DNA of 64,000 nucleotides from Halohasta litorea (GCF_024494645.1 NZ_JANHDJ010000003.1:310001-374000), one strand, 5' to 3'; counted from the first letter of the stretch, positions 8,737-18,231 are shown. The notes: generated by a model from the sequence alone, not told the origin. Numbers and translations: made by a program.

Positions 8737-8889
8737 TTAGCCTTCGAGTTCGCCGCGAAGCTCGTCCCACGACTCGTGGAAGCCGTGGGTCGAGGCCGAC
8801 TCGGTTCGGATCGCCGTCTGGTAGACATCGTCGTACTCCAGGAGGGCGGTCCACCCCTCGCTGAAACTGTAGGCACAGTACTTGCACAT
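8737..8889 (-). CDS. Small conserved-looking cysteine protein
   Basis: An ATG at 8889 opens a 50-residue acidic frame beginning MCKYCAYSFSEGW and ending LRGELEG, with a CxxC at residues 2-5. It converges on the citrate synthase-like gene (stop codons 4 nt apart). The acidic composition, codon use and CxxC support a real gene. The family is unknown. Confidence 0.6.
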   Translation of the reverse strand: MCKYCAYSFSEGWTALLEYDDVYQTAIRTESASTHGFHESWDELRGELEG

Positions 8890-9038
8890 ACTCGGCCATA
8901 CGTCGGACACACTGGTATCGATTGTGCCGCCAAACGAATCAATCCAGTTTCAGGACACTCTGGACCACCGATACAGTAATATACTCCCTCCCGAAGTAGC
9001 AGACGACTGCCGGTCGTCACAACCGGTATTCGGGCACA

Positions 9039-9188
9039 ATGATAGACCACACTCATACAACGGATTCACTCTCGGGGGAGTGTCGACACTGCGAGTGGAC
9101 CGTCATCGAATCGTCGTACGGGAGACTCGTCACGGCATATCAGAATCACCTTCGGAGCGACCACCCGACAGCGTGGCTCCGCAGTTAG
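9039..9188 (+). CDS. Small C2H2-like zinc-finger protein
   Basis: The ATG at 9039 encodes 49 residues with the pattern C-x2-C (ECRHCEW, residues 15-18), a hydrophobic spacer (LVTAYQNHLRSDH) and two histidines near the end (H37, H42). This is the layout of short haloarchaeal C2H2-type zinc fingers, likely to bind DNA, RNA or protein. The frame closes at TAG 9186-9188. The longer overlapping frame starting at 8882 has no such pattern. Confidence 0.65.
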   Translation: MIDHTHTTDSLSGECRHCEWTVIESSYGRLVTAYQNHLRSDHPTAWLRS

Positions 9189-9221
9189 GATATAAATAAA
9201 TCGGCGGCGAGAGGTCGGCAG

Positions 9222-10388
9222 TTAGGGTTCGAGCAGCACCTTCGTCACACCCTCTTCGCGGTTGTCGAAGGCCTCGTACATGTCGGGAGCCTCATCGAGG
9301 TCGACGCGGTGGGAGACGACCCAACTCGGGTCGGCCTTCCCCGAGATGATCATATCCCGTAGCTCACGGTTGTAATCCTTGACGTTACACTGGCCGGTGC
9401 CCAGTTTGATCCCTTTCTCGAAGAGTTTCCCGAAGTCGATCCCGAGCCGACCCTGTGCGGCCATCTCGTCGGGCGCACCGGGGTCAGAGGGCACATAGAG
9501 GCCGGGGATGCCGAGCTGTCCAGTCGGTCGAACCACCTGGATCAGCTGGTTGAGGACGACCGCCGGGTTCTCGCGGGCCGGATCGTAGGCGTCGTCGCTC
9601 GGATCGGTTTCGGGATCGATCGCCTGGTAGCCAACGGCGTCGACGCCCTTGTCGACCATCGCGCCGTGGGTGTCTTTGATCTGCTCGACGGGGTCGCCCT
9701 CCTCGAAGTTGATCGGTGTCGCGTTACAGTGGTCTTCGGCGAGTTCGAGGCGCGAGGGGACACGGTCGACGACGTAGATATCGCTGGCTCCCTGGAGGTC
9801 GGCGCTGTAGGCGGCCATCAGGCCGACGGGTCCGGCTCCGAAGATGGCGATCGATTCGCCGGGTTCGAGGTTTGCGAGCCGAGTGCCGTGCCAGCCGGTC
9901 GGGAAGATATCCGCCAACAGCGAAAAGGAATCCTCGTGTTCGTCGCCCTCCGGCAGTTTCAGCGCGTTGAAGTCGGCGTACGGAACACGAAGTTTCTCGG
10001 CCTGTCCACCTTTATACGGCCCCATCGCAACATAGCCGTAGGCCCCACCGGCGAAGCCGGGATTGACGTTGGTACAGAACCCCGTCTTGCCGTTCTCACA
10101 GTTCTTACAGAACCCACAGGCGACGTTGAACGGGGCAACGATCCGGTCGCCCGCTTCGAGCGTGCTGACCGCATCGCCGACCTCGGTGACCGTCCCCATG
10201 TTCTCGTGGCCGAAAACGATTCCCTCCTCGGCGGAGGTCCGGCCCTCGTACATGTGGAGGTCCGAGCCACAGATCGCGGTTGTCGTGATATCGATTATCA
10301 CGTCGTTTTCGTGTTCGATTGTCGGTTCGTCGACCTCCTCGATTGCGACGTCGTGAGGTCCCTGATAGACGACTGCTTGCATTGACAT
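9222..10388 (-). CDS. Zinc-dependent dehydrogenase, glutathione-independent formaldehyde dehydrogenase type
   Basis: 388 residues, medium-chain alcohol dehydrogenase family. The catalytic zinc region has ICGSDLHMYEGR and GHENMGTV. The four structural-zinc cysteines are in CGFCKNCENGKTGFC. The Rossmann motif is IFGAGPVGLMA, followed by YVVDRVPSRLELAE. The long loop after the Rossmann fold (DAVGYQAIDPETDPSDDAYD) is typical of the formaldehyde dehydrogenase (FdhA-like) subgroup, which keeps NAD tightly bound. A likely role is aldehyde or secondary alcohol oxidation. A second in-frame ATG lies two codons inside. Confidence 0.88.
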   Translation of the reverse strand: MSMQAVVYQGPHDVAIEEVDEPTIEHENDVIIDITTTAICGSDLHMYEGRTSAEEGIVFGHENMGTVTEVGDAVSTLEAGDRIVAPFNVACGFCKNCENGKTGFCTNVNPGFAGGAYGYVAMGPYKGGQAEKLRVPYADFNALKLPEGDEHEDSFSLLADIFPTGWHGTRLANLEPGESIAIFGAGPVGLMAAYSADLQGASDIYVVDRVPSRLELAEDHCNATPINFEEGDPVEQIKDTHGAMVDKGVDAVGYQAIDPETDPSDDAYDPARENPAVVLNQLIQVVRPTGQLGIPGLYVPSDPGAPDEMAAQGRLGIDFGKLFEKGIKLGTGQCNVKDYNRELRDMIISGKADPSWVVSHRVDLDEAPDMYEAFDNREEGVTKVLLEP

Positions 10389-10594
10389 TTGATAACACCT
10401 TCTCCGCAGTTAGTACCGTGGCTCGCCGGTCGTGAATAATTTTCTTCAGTGTTTAAGATTGTAAAATAAGACAGTGGTAACAGCTGCGGCCAAGAGTATA
10501 ATGATTAGTAGTCTCTTGCTGTAGTTAATAGCACACGGACAGAGAGTCAGCGTCGACCGGTTCGATCACCCGACTGGAGAGGGGGCGAGCGAAC

Positions 10595-11080
10595 TCAAGG
10601 CGTACGTTTTCGTTTCTCGACTACGTGGACGTTCTCGATTGCAGTGTGGGGATACTGCCCATCGCTGTCCTTTTCGACTGCTTTACACATATCCCAGACG
10701 ACGTTCAGGCCGGTGGTCACACCTTCGAGGGCCTCCATTTCACAGCCGGTTTTGCCGGTGGTTTCGACCGTGACGGTGAGTTCGATCCGGTCGTCCTCGA
10801 CCGAAAAATCGGTCCCGACGTTCGTAATCGGGATCTGGTGGCACATCGGGATGGTTTCCCAGGTGTGTTTGACCGCCTGGATCGCGCCGATCCGCGCGGT
10901 GGCGAGCACGTCACCTTTGCCGAGTTCGTCGGCTTCGATCGCGTCGATCGTCGACTCCTGGAGTCGGATCTCGCCCGCTGCGACTGCTCGGCGGCTCGTG
11001 TCCGGTTTTGCGCCGACATCGACCATCTGGACTGCTCCCTCGTCGTCGGTGTGCGTGAGCTCCTCGGGGTCCTCACTCAT
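10595..11080 (-). CDS. moaC: Cyclic pyranopterin monophosphate synthase MoaC
   Basis: 161 residues, full length. Family signatures are MVDVGAKPDTSRRAVAAGE near the start, MCHQIPITNV, and EMEALEGVTTGLNVVWDMCK; the protein ends in a lysine/arginine-rich tail (EKRKRTP). MoaC works with MoaA to form cyclic pyranopterin monophosphate, the first step of molybdopterin synthesis. Its ATG overlaps the stop of the upstream NAD(P)HX repair gene by 4 nt, so the pair is translationally coupled. Confidence 0.96.
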   Translation of the reverse strand: MSEDPEELTHTDDEGAVQMVDVGAKPDTSRRAVAAGEIRLQESTIDAIEADELGKGDVLATARIGAIQAVKHTWETIPMCHQIPITNVGTDFSVEDDRIELTVTVETTGKTGCEMEALEGVTTGLNVVWDMCKAVEKDSDGQYPHTAIENVHVVEKRKRTP

Positions 11081-12534
11081 TGTTCGAACGCCTCCTGGAG
11101 CCGCTCGATGAGATCCGTCGCCACGAGACCGTAGCCCGCCTCCTCGAAGGCGAGATCGCCCGCCCGGCCGTTTATATACGCGCCGACCGCTGCGGCGTCC
11201 CGGGGCTCGCGGCCGGTGAACAGCGAGCCGACGACGCCCGCCAGCACGTCGCCGGTGCCGCCGACGGTCATGCCGGGATTACCGGTCCGGCTGATCCGTG
11301 TTTCGTCACTGTCGGCAATCACGTCGTATGCGCCCTTCACGAGCAGCGTCTGTCCGATCTCGGCGGCGAACTCAGCGACCAACTCGGCGCGCCGCTCCCA
11401 ATCGTCGTCAGTCTCGCCACCCATTTTTATAAGCTCACCCTGGTGTGGCGTACAGATCAGGGTAGCGTCGGTCTCGACCCGCGGCACGACCGACAGCGCG
11501 TCGGCGTCGACGACCGCCCGGCCCGAATAGGATTCGAGGAACGATTCGACGGCCGCCAGCGTCTCGTCGTGGCTCCCGAGGCCGGGGCCGCAGATCACGA
11601 CGTCCTGCTCGGCGGCGAGATCGACGACGGTGTCGACGGCTCTCGGAGCGAACCGGTCGCCCTCGAAGGGGTGGACGATCAGGTTCTCGCTGTAGCTCTG
11701 GATCTGGGCGGCGACCGACGCCGGGCAGGCGACGTGGACGAGGTCTGCGCCCGCCCGAAGCGCGGCCTGTGCCGAAAGGGCAGGTGCGCCGGTGTAGGGG
11801 CCGCCGCCGATAACGAGCAGTTCGCCGTGGTCGCCCTTGTGGCTCTCGGCGGCCCGACCGCGGCCCCGGAGGTCGCCCGGTCCGACGAACAGTTCGGCCG
11901 CCTCGGGAATCCCGATATCGGCGACCGTAACCGGGATATCGAGCGATTCGAGGCCGGGTTTGCTGTCGTGGAAGGTAACGACGTGGTCGGCGTCGACGGC
12001 CACCCCCGCGGCATCACCCGTATCGGCATCGACACCGGAGGGCACGTCGACCGAGACGACCGGCGTATCAGTGGCGTTGATCGCTCGGGCGGCGCTGGCT
12101 TCGGGCTCCCGGAGCGCGCCGGTGACACCAGTTCCCAACATGGCATCGACGATGCAGTCGGCATCCTCCAGAGCGAGCCCGTCGAGGTGGATGGTGTCGG
12201 TGATGGTCGTTGTCGGCAGGTCGGCCTCCTGGAGAGCATCCCAGTTCTCGCGGGCGATGTCGGTGCCGATGGCTGCTGGTCGACCCAAAATGGCGGTTTC
12301 GACATCGTAGTCGCCGAGGAATCGCGCGGCGACGAAGGCGTCGCCACCGTTGTTGCCGCGGCCACAGACCAGAACAATGCGACTGCCGGGGTCTACTTCG
12401 GTACGAACAACGCGAGCGACGGCGTTGCCGCTGGACTCCATCAACTGCTTTCGAGGGATTCCGAGGGCGGCGGCGTTGGCGTCGACGGCCGCCATGCGAT
12501 CGGCTCTGATCATGGCTGTTCTTTGCTGGCCCAT
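11077..12534 (-). CDS. nnr: Bifunctional NAD(P)H-hydrate repair enzyme (epimerase/ADP-dependent dehydratase)
   Basis: 485 residues with two fused domains. The N-terminal YjeF_N epimerase has VCGRGNNGGDAFVAARF (about 55-71) and DAMLGTGVTG. The C-terminal ribokinase-like dehydratase has LLVIGGGPYTGAPALSAQ, ICGPGLGS, LLVKGAYDVI and the nucleotide site GNPGMTVGGTGDVLAG. Together they epimerise and dehydrate damaged NADHX/NADPHX back to the coenzymes. The domain order matches the fused NnrE-NnrD proteins of bacteria and archaea. It overlaps moaC by 4 nt, a pairing I have seen in other haloarchaeal genomes. Confidence 0.95.
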   Translation of the reverse strand: MGQQRTAMIRADRMAAVDANAAALGIPRKQLMESSGNAVARVVRTEVDPGSRIVLVCGRGNNGGDAFVAARFLGDYDVETAILGRPAAIGTDIARENWDALQEADLPTTTITDTIHLDGLALEDADCIVDAMLGTGVTGALREPEASAARAINATDTPVVSVDVPSGVDADTGDAAGVAVDADHVVTFHDSKPGLESLDIPVTVADIGIPEAAELFVGPGDLRGRGRAAESHKGDHGELLVIGGGPYTGAPALSAQAALRAGADLVHVACPASVAAQIQSYSENLIVHPFEGDRFAPRAVDTVVDLAAEQDVVICGPGLGSHDETLAAVESFLESYSGRAVVDADALSVVPRVETDATLICTPHQGELIKMGGETDDDWERRAELVAEFAAEIGQTLLVKGAYDVIADSDETRISRTGNPGMTVGGTGDVLAGVVGSLFTGREPRDAAAVGAYINGRAGDLAFEEAGYGLVATDLIERLQEAFEQ

Positions 12535-12668
12535 CGGTTAATCGTACGGGCTCGCTATGCGGCCGCTGACCGACAGCGGCATCGGGTGGCCGGTCGACAG
12601 GTCGAGTCGACCGAACAGAAACCCCGCAATAGGCGTTTATTGAACTCGGTGCCGCACCACAGTGTGTC

Positions 12669-13649
12669 ATGTCTCAGACACCACCCGACGAGCGACGCGC
12701 GGAGACGCTCGATCCGGACGCACAGGAACTGTTGGAGACCCTCGGCGAGGTGGGTGCGCCGGATATCTCACAGCTGTCGCCCGAACAGGCCCGAGCGGTC
12801 CTCGGCGACCTATTCACACCGGACGTCGACCCCGAGCCGATCGACTCGGTCGAAGAACGCAAGATCCGTGCCCCGGCGCGTGATATTCGGGTCCGTATAT
12901 ACGATCCCGAACCGGACGCCGACCTCCCGGCGACGGTCTACTTCCACGGCGGCGGCTGGGTCGCCGGGAACCTCGCGACCCACGACGGGGTGGCCCGCTC
13001 GCTGGCTACCGAGGGCGAGTGTACTGTGGTGTCGGTCGACTACCGCAAAGGGCCGGAACACCCGTTCCCGGCCGCGGTCGAAGACGCCTACCACGCGACC
13101 AAGTGGACGGCCGACGAGATCGCCGGAGAAAACGGGCTGGCGGTCGCCGGCGAGAGCGCGGGCGGTACCCTCGCAACGGTCGTCGCCCAGATGGCCGCAG
13201 AAAAGGAAGTCGGAACGCCGGAGATCGACCACCAACTCCTGTTCTATCCGGTGACGAACCACTCCTTCGAGACACCCTCCTACGAGGAGAACGCCGACGG
13301 CTACTTCCTCACCGCGCGGGGGATGGTCTGGTTCTGGAACCACTACCTCCGGAGCGACATCGACGGTGCGAACCTCCGGGCCTCACCGCTCCGCGCCCCG
13401 AAACGAATCCTTGCACAACTCCCGGATGCGACTGTCGTCACCTGCGGCTACGACCCGCTCCGTGACGAACAGTTCGCCTACAGTGAGGCTCTCGAAAACG
13501 CAGGGATCGGCGTCGACCATCACCACTACAGCGATATGATCCACGACTTCGCAAATATGCGGCGGCTGGCCGATCCCTTCGAGGGAATCGAGGCGGCCGA
13601 AGAGGTACGTGAGCGTGCCGGGGAGGCCCTCCGAGAGACGTTTAACTGA
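12669..13649 (+). CDS. Alpha/beta hydrolase (hormone-sensitive lipase/acetyl-esterase family)
   Basis: 326 residues. The oxyanion-hole motif is YFHGGGWVAGN and the nucleophile elbow is VAGESAGGT, both typical of the HSL/acetyl-esterase family. The catalytic Asp is probably in YDPLRDEQ and the His in MIHDFANM. No signal peptide is visible, so it is cytoplasmic. A TATA-like stretch (gtttattgaa, near 12637-12646) lies about 27 nt upstream of the ATG. It would hydrolyse short acyl esters; the natural substrate is unknown. Confidence 0.9.
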   Translation: MSQTPPDERRAETLDPDAQELLETLGEVGAPDISQLSPEQARAVLGDLFTPDVDPEPIDSVEERKIRAPARDIRVRIYDPEPDADLPATVYFHGGGWVAGNLATHDGVARSLATEGECTVVSVDYRKGPEHPFPAAVEDAYHATKWTADEIAGENGLAVAGESAGGTLATVVAQMAAEKEVGTPEIDHQLLFYPVTNHSFETPSYEENADGYFLTARGMVWFWNHYLRSDIDGANLRASPLRAPKRILAQLPDATVVTCGYDPLRDEQFAYSEALENAGIGVDHHHYSDMIHDFANMRRLADPFEGIEAAEEVRERAGEALRETFN

Positions 13650-13686
13650 TTCGGGCGTCGTCGGTGCCGCCACCAGCGAAGTCGAC

Positions 13687-15282
13687 TTACTGGCCGTCGC
13701 GCAGCGTCCGGACGCGAGATTCGAGTTCGGCGATGGCGTCGGTCTGGTCGTCGGTCGCCGCCACGATGTTGTCGGCGGCGTCCTCCGTCCCGGCGGCGTG
13801 TTCGCGGGCCTCTTCGAGCGTCGTGGTTACCTCTTCGACCGTCGCCGCCTGGTCGTCGGTCGCCCGCGAGACCTCCGCGATCCCGTCGGCGGTCTGGTCG
13901 ATGGCGGTGGCGATCTCCTCTAGGGAGGTCAGCACATCGGAAATCTGATCGCTCGCGGTCTCGATCTGCTGGTGGGACTGCTCGGCGGCGTCGACGGTCG
14001 AATCGGTCTGGCTCTGGAGTTCGTCGATGTTCTCGGTGATCTGTTCGGTGTACTGGCGGGTCTCGTCGGCGAGGTTCTTGACCTCGTCGGCGACAACCGC
14101 GAAGCCGTCGCCGTCCTCGCCGGCGCGGGCGGCCTCGATGTTGGCGTTCAACGCGAGGAGATTGGTCTGTTCGGCCACGTCGGAGATGATCTCGACGACG
14201 TTCTCGATGTCGTCCATCCGGTCGCCGAGTTGGGTGACGCTCTCGACGAGATCCTCGCCGAGATGGGTGACCTCGTCGGTGGCGGTGCGGACGTCCTCGG
14301 AGGCATCGAGGCCGTCGTTTGCGGCCTCCCGTGCCGTCTCGGCGGCCGTACCGACCTCTTCGGCGCTGGCGGCGACCTCCTCCATGCTCGCCGAGAAGGT
14401 CTGCATCTCGCCGACGCTCTCGCTCAACAGTTCGTTTTGCTCCTCTACGTTGTGTGAGATCTTGTCGGCGGCGCTGACCGCCCGCTTGACCGACTCGCCG
14501 AGGGCCGCCGCCTGCTCGTCGACGCGAACGACGACGTCCTGGAGGTTGTCAGCCATCTCGTTTACCTCGTCGACGACGCCGACCAGTTGGGCGTCGATGG
14601 CGTCGGTGTCGCTAAAGGAAGCCCGAGCATCGAGGTTGCCGGTCCGCAGTGCCCGGAGCGTCCCCGAGACCTCGTCGACCAGTGCCTCGGTGGCCTCCTG
14701 TCGCTGGCGTTCGTCGGTGAGGTCCTGGACCATCTCCATCGCGCCGACCAGCTCGCCGTCCTCGTAGAGCGGCATCACGGTGATCCGTGCGTAGTGTGAA
14801 ACGTCGCCGCTGTGGTCGGTCAGTCGGTCTTCCTTGGCGTAGAGATACCGCGAGCGGTCTTCGAGGGTCAGCCCGTAGACCTCGTCGGCCGTCTGGGGCG
14901 CGTCGAGGACCTGCTCGATCATCGTTTTCTCCGTCTGGTCGTACAGCAACATACCGACATCCGACCGGCCAATCGCCTCCTCGGCAGGCACGCCGGAGAG
15001 TTCGGCCATATCCCGGTTCCAGGCGGTGATTTCCCCCTCGGTGTCGATCACGAAGACGGCCTGTGGGATGCCGCCGAGCAACACGTCGGTGTCGACATCG
15101 AAGCCCTGGTCGTCGGTGTCGGCGCTCCCGGCGTCGGCCGCAGTCGCCGCGTTGTCGGGAATGGTGACTCCTTCAGTGCTCGATTTTGTCCCGACCTGTC
15201 CCCCATCAGGACGTGCAGCGTGAGCCTCAGTGCCCTCCCCGGACAGCCACGAACGTACCCGCTGCAGCAGATTCAGACGCAT
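13687..15282 (-). CDS. Soluble methyl-accepting chemotaxis-type transducer with PAS domain
   Basis: 531 residues from the ATG at 15282; an upstream in-frame start at 15348 is less likely because a TATA-like AACTATACT (minus strand, about 15309-15317) sits roughly 30 nt before 15282. There is no membrane segment. A PAS domain (GIPQAVFVIDTEGEITAWNR onward) occupies about residues 65-190, then a HAMP-like linker (LRTGNLDARASFSDTD), and a long coiled-coil signalling domain whose hairpin tip carries EIISDVAEQTNLLALNANIEAARAGE in parts. It should sense a cytoplasmic cue and signal to CheW/CheA. No che genes are in the window. Confidence 0.9.
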   Translation of the reverse strand: MRLNLLQRVRSWLSGEGTEAHAARPDGGQVGTKSSTEGVTIPDNAATAADAGSADTDDQGFDVDTDVLLGGIPQAVFVIDTEGEITAWNRDMAELSGVPAEEAIGRSDVGMLLYDQTEKTMIEQVLDAPQTADEVYGLTLEDRSRYLYAKEDRLTDHSGDVSHYARITVMPLYEDGELVGAMEMVQDLTDERQRQEATEALVDEVSGTLRALRTGNLDARASFSDTDAIDAQLVGVVDEVNEMADNLQDVVVRVDEQAAALGESVKRAVSAADKISHNVEEQNELLSESVGEMQTFSASMEEVAASAEEVGTAAETAREAANDGLDASEDVRTATDEVTHLGEDLVESVTQLGDRMDDIENVVEIISDVAEQTNLLALNANIEAARAGEDGDGFAVVADEVKNLADETRQYTEQITENIDELQSQTDSTVDAAEQSHQQIETASDQISDVLTSLEEIATAIDQTADGIAEVSRATDDQAATVEEVTTTLEEAREHAAGTEDAADNIVAATDDQTDAIAELESRVRTLRDGQ

Positions 15283-15460
15283 TCTGCACAATACTGCAGG
15301 CTTCACCACAGTATAGTTTCCCCGCCAAGAATCAGGTTTGATAGTCAACGACGGGCAGCAAGGCGGTCGCGTGGGACGCGAGTGTTGCGGCAGTAGCTGT
15401 CGGGTAGTCTACCGGTGAGCTGTCCGGGGGCGCTGTCGACACACGGATCGATCGAAGCAA

Positions 15461-16438
15461 CTACGACTGGGCCCTTTCCCACTCGAAATAGCGGCGCAAT
15501 CCGTCCGCCAGTGGTCGGTGGTCGATGCCGAGTTCCCGTTTGGCCTTCGAGTTGTCGACGCGAACGCTGTTGCCACTGAGGAACTCCAGGGTCTCGGGTT
15601 CGAACCCCTCGGGCGGCGTCGCCACGCGCTCGACCACCCGCATGCCGCTGGCGAAGACGCTGAACAGCCCTTGCGGTGCCGTTCGCGGGGCCGGGATGCC
15701 GGTGATCGACTCGGCGGTATCGAACAGTTCGGCGAGCGTCCTGGATTCCCCCGCGATGATGTACTCCTCGCCGGGGCCGCCGCGCTCCATCGCCCGAATG
15801 TGTGACCGGGCGGTATCCTCGGCGTACTCGTAGGGGAACGCCCAGTCCTGGGGCACCATCGGCAACTCGCCCTCCAGATACCCCCGAAGGATACCCCGGG
15901 TTGTCCCGTAGGGTTTGTCCCACCGCCCGAAGATGTTGCCCGGCAGGACGACGACAAGTGGCAGTCCCTCCTCCATCATCGGTTTGGCGACCTCGTAGTG
16001 GGCCTCCCACTTGGTGCGGAGATACACCGACGGCGGGGGTGTTGGCCTGTAGGATTCGTCGACCACGCCCGTCTCCGCGTCGCTGTAGAGCCCCACCGTA
16101 CTGGTATACACGGCCTTGTCGATCCCGAGTTCGTCGACCAGTTCGAGGACGTTCCGCGTCCCCTCGACGTTGATGCGTTCGGCCGTTTCCACGTTATCAG
16201 GGCCGGGGCCAATGTAGGCCCACCCCGCGATATGGAAGACGCCGTCGACGCCGACCATCGCCTCGCGCATACTCTCCTTGTGAGTGATATCGCCCTCGAC
16301 GATCGTCGTCTCATCGGGGAGATGGGCCGCGTTCGACCGCGACCGGGTCAGTCCGGTCACATCGTGGCCGTCGTCGACGAGTTGATGGACGACGTGAGAA
16401 CCGAGCAATCCTGTCGCTCCAGTGACGAAGTAGTGCAC
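15461..16438 (-). CDS. NAD-dependent epimerase/dehydratase (extended SDR)
   Basis: 325 residues starting with GTG. The nucleotide-binding motif is TGATGLLGSHV (residues 7-17) and the catalytic Tyr/Lys pair is in VYLRTKWE (YxxxK). The segment GVFHIAGWAYIGPG and the C-terminal LGIDHRPLADGLRRYFEWE fit the dihydroflavonol-4-reductase/sugar-epimerase-like subgroup. It could act on a nucleotide sugar or a small carbonyl compound; nothing nearby decides between them. Confidence 0.88.
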   Translation of the reverse strand: MHYFVTGATGLLGSHVVHQLVDDGHDVTGLTRSRSNAAHLPDETTIVEGDITHKESMREAMVGVDGVFHIAGWAYIGPGPDNVETAERINVEGTRNVLELVDELGIDKAVYTSTVGLYSDAETGVVDESYRPTPPPSVYLRTKWEAHYEVAKPMMEEGLPLVVVLPGNIFGRWDKPYGTTRGILRGYLEGELPMVPQDWAFPYEYAEDTARSHIRAMERGGPGEEYIIAGESRTLAELFDTAESITGIPAPRTAPQGLFSVFASGMRVVERVATPPEGFEPETLEFLSGNSVRVDNSKAKRELGIDHRPLADGLRRYFEWERAQS

Positions 16439-16545
16439 GTTACTGTGGAACTGACAGTCGACTATAGAGATTCGTGCAACATCTTGATTTCTGTAGCCAT
16501 GGGAGTCGACCAGCTACGGCTGAAGGAATAAGTGGCCAGTCAGAA

Positions 16546-16617
16546 AGCCTAGGCCGGAATTTGAATCCGGGCTCTCGTCCTTACCAAGGACGCGCTTTAC
16601 CGCTAAGCTACCCAGGC
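16546..16617 (-). tRNA. tRNA-Thr (anticodon GGT)
   Basis: Read on the minus strand, the acceptor arms GCCTGGG and CCTAGGC pair with one G-U. The D-arm is AGCTTAGCGGTAAAGC; the anticodon stem CGTCC/GGACG encloses the loop TTGGTAA, giving anticodon GGT; the T-arm contains the canonical TTCAAATTC. The discriminator is T. There is no intron and no encoded CCA. Confidence 0.93.
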
Positions 16618-16686
16618 ACGCAATCAATCGTTGGCCGGATATGCTTTTACGCGTTTCGATTCGACGCCGCTGCCGGGCGATTTTCC

Positions 16687-17349
16687 CTACCCATCGCTGG
16701 CCGAGGAAGGAACGGCCTCGTCGACACCCGACAACTCAGTGAGCCGACTCACAGCGGACTCCGAAAGCACGGTCCCGGCGGCCGACAGCTTCTCGCCCTC
16801 GGCGCGGGCGAGGTCGGTCGCAAACGAGAGGACCTCCGCCGAGGGGTCGGTGTCGACCGCAGTCAGCCCCGCCCGCACTGCCAGCGCGAAGATATCGGCT
16901 TCAAGATTCCGGTCGAGCGTCTCGGTGTCGGCGTCGCGTCGGCTGCGAAGTGTCTGATCGCGGCCGAAGTCCTGGACGGTCTCGACCGCGGCCGCGGAGG
17001 CCTCGGTTCGCGCCAGCAGGTAGAACCCACGAGAAACAAAGACGTCGGCGGCCAGGATGTCGATATCGGCGTCGATCTCGTCGGTCGTCGTCTCGGTCCA
17101 CGGCTCGGCGTGGGCGATCGACCGGGTGAGCCGGAGTCCCTCATAAATGAGTTGGACGCCAGCACTCCGCTCGGCAAGCGATTCGAGGTCGACCGCCGCG
17201 TTGCCCGCTTGGGCGCTCAGAAAGACCAGTACACCCGGTGCCATCGACCCCTCAGCCAGCCGGTCGAACAGCACCTCCTGGAGGTGCTGGGGCTCGATAT
17301 CCGCCACCACCTCCCGTGCTGCGGCCCGAGCCCGCGCGGCAGTATCCAT
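16687..17349 (-). CDS. Conserved haloarchaeal protein of unknown function
   Basis: 220 residues, alanine-rich and acidic, predicted almost entirely helical, without signal peptide or membrane segments. It begins MDTAARARAAAREVVADIEPQ and contains two motif-like stretches, DIDILAADVFVSRGFYLLA and NLEADIFALAVRAGL. I recognise it as a type of protein seen beside nadE in haloarchaea but know no function. It ends 45 bp before the window's NadE gene starts being read in the same direction, so the two may be co-transcribed. Confidence 0.75.
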   Translation of the reverse strand: MDTAARARAAAREVVADIEPQHLQEVLFDRLAEGSMAPGVLVFLSAQAGNAAVDLESLAERSAGVQLIYEGLRLTRSIAHAEPWTETTTDEIDADIDILAADVFVSRGFYLLARTEASAAAVETVQDFGRDQTLRSRRDADTETLDRNLEADIFALAVRAGLTAVDTDPSAEVLSFATDLARAEGEKLSAAGTVLSESAVSRLTELSGVDEAVPSSASDG

Positions 17350-17394
17350 CTCCTATTCCTAGAATTGCGACGGTCAAAGACCTTTGGAAACACC

Positions 17395-18231
17395 CTACAG
17401 GTCCAGGGGCTGGGGGGCTGGCGGCATCGACCGCTTGTGCTCGCTTCCCGCAACGAGTCCCTCGACCCGCTCGATGTCCGCGCGGCTCACGCCGTCCAGA
17501 GCCCGAACGGTCGCAGCCGTCGAAAGCGGACCGTCAATGTGGAGCGCGAGGATCGCATCGACCGTATCATACCCCACGCCCATCTCGTCTTCGTCGGTTT
17601 GGCCGGTCCACATCCCCGCCGTCGGCGTCTGCATCACCAGATCGTGGGGGACGCCGATGTGGGCGGCCAGCTGGCGGACCTGCTGTTTATACAGCCCGCC
17701 GATGGGGTTGCAGTCGACGGCTTGATCGCCGTACTTGGTGAAGTAGCCGGTCATCGCCTCCGCTCGGTTGCCGGTGCCGAGGACGACCCGGTTTTCGGCA
17801 TTTGCCACGAAGTAGTTCAGAACGGCCCGCGTCCGGACGTAGACGTTGCCGGTGGCCATCCGGTCGTCGGCCGCTTCGGGGACGGCCTCGAAGAACTGCT
17901 CGGCGATCGGTTGGATCTCGATCACGTCGTACTCGATGCCGAGATCCATAGCAACGCGCTCGGCGTCACTCATATTGTCGGCGTCGTTGACCTCGCTGGG
18001 CATGACGAGACCGTGTAATCCGTCAGCACCGAGGGCCTCGACGGCGAGGTAGGCGGTCGTCGTCGAGTCGATCCCGCCCGAGAGGCCGAGGGTGGCCCCA
18101 TCGGCACCGGCGGCCTCGACAGTCTCACGAACGAACGAGACGAGGTGGTCGCAGGTTCGATCCAGTTCGGCCTCCGAGAGTCGGAGATCCAGCGGGGCAT
18201 CTTCGGAGAGAACGTCGGCATGACTGCTCAT
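17395..18231 (-). CDS. nadE: NH3-dependent NAD+ synthetase NadE
   Basis: 278 residues from the ATG at 18231, which gives the family's usual length; the frame is open upstream to 18333 but the extra residues match nothing. The PP-loop ATP pyrophosphatase motif is LGLSGGIDSTTTAYLA, and GTGNRAEAMTGYFTKYGDQA is the characteristic deamido-NAD binding segment, followed by CNPIGGLYKQQVRQLA. The enzyme amidates deamido-NAD with ammonia in the last step of NAD synthesis. No glutaminase domain is present, so it uses free ammonia. Confidence 0.96.
   Translation of the reverse strand: MSSHADVLSEDAPLDLRLSEAELDRTCDHLVSFVRETVEAAGADGATLGLSGGIDSTTTAYLAVEALGADGLHGLVMPSEVNDADNMSDAERVAMDLGIEYDVIEIQPIAEQFFEAVPEAADDRMATGNVYVRTRAVLNYFVANAENRVVLGTGNRAEAMTGYFTKYGDQAVDCNPIGGLYKQQVRQLAAHIGVPHDLVMQTPTAGMWTGQTDEDEMGVGYDTVDAILALHIDGPLSTAATVRALDGVSRADIERVEGLVAGSEHKRSMPPAPQPLDL

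Noticed and set aside
11080-13254. 724-residue plus-strand frame through the NAD(P)HX repair gene and into the hydrolase gene
   Set aside because: Antisense and out-of-frame shadow of two well-recognised genes.
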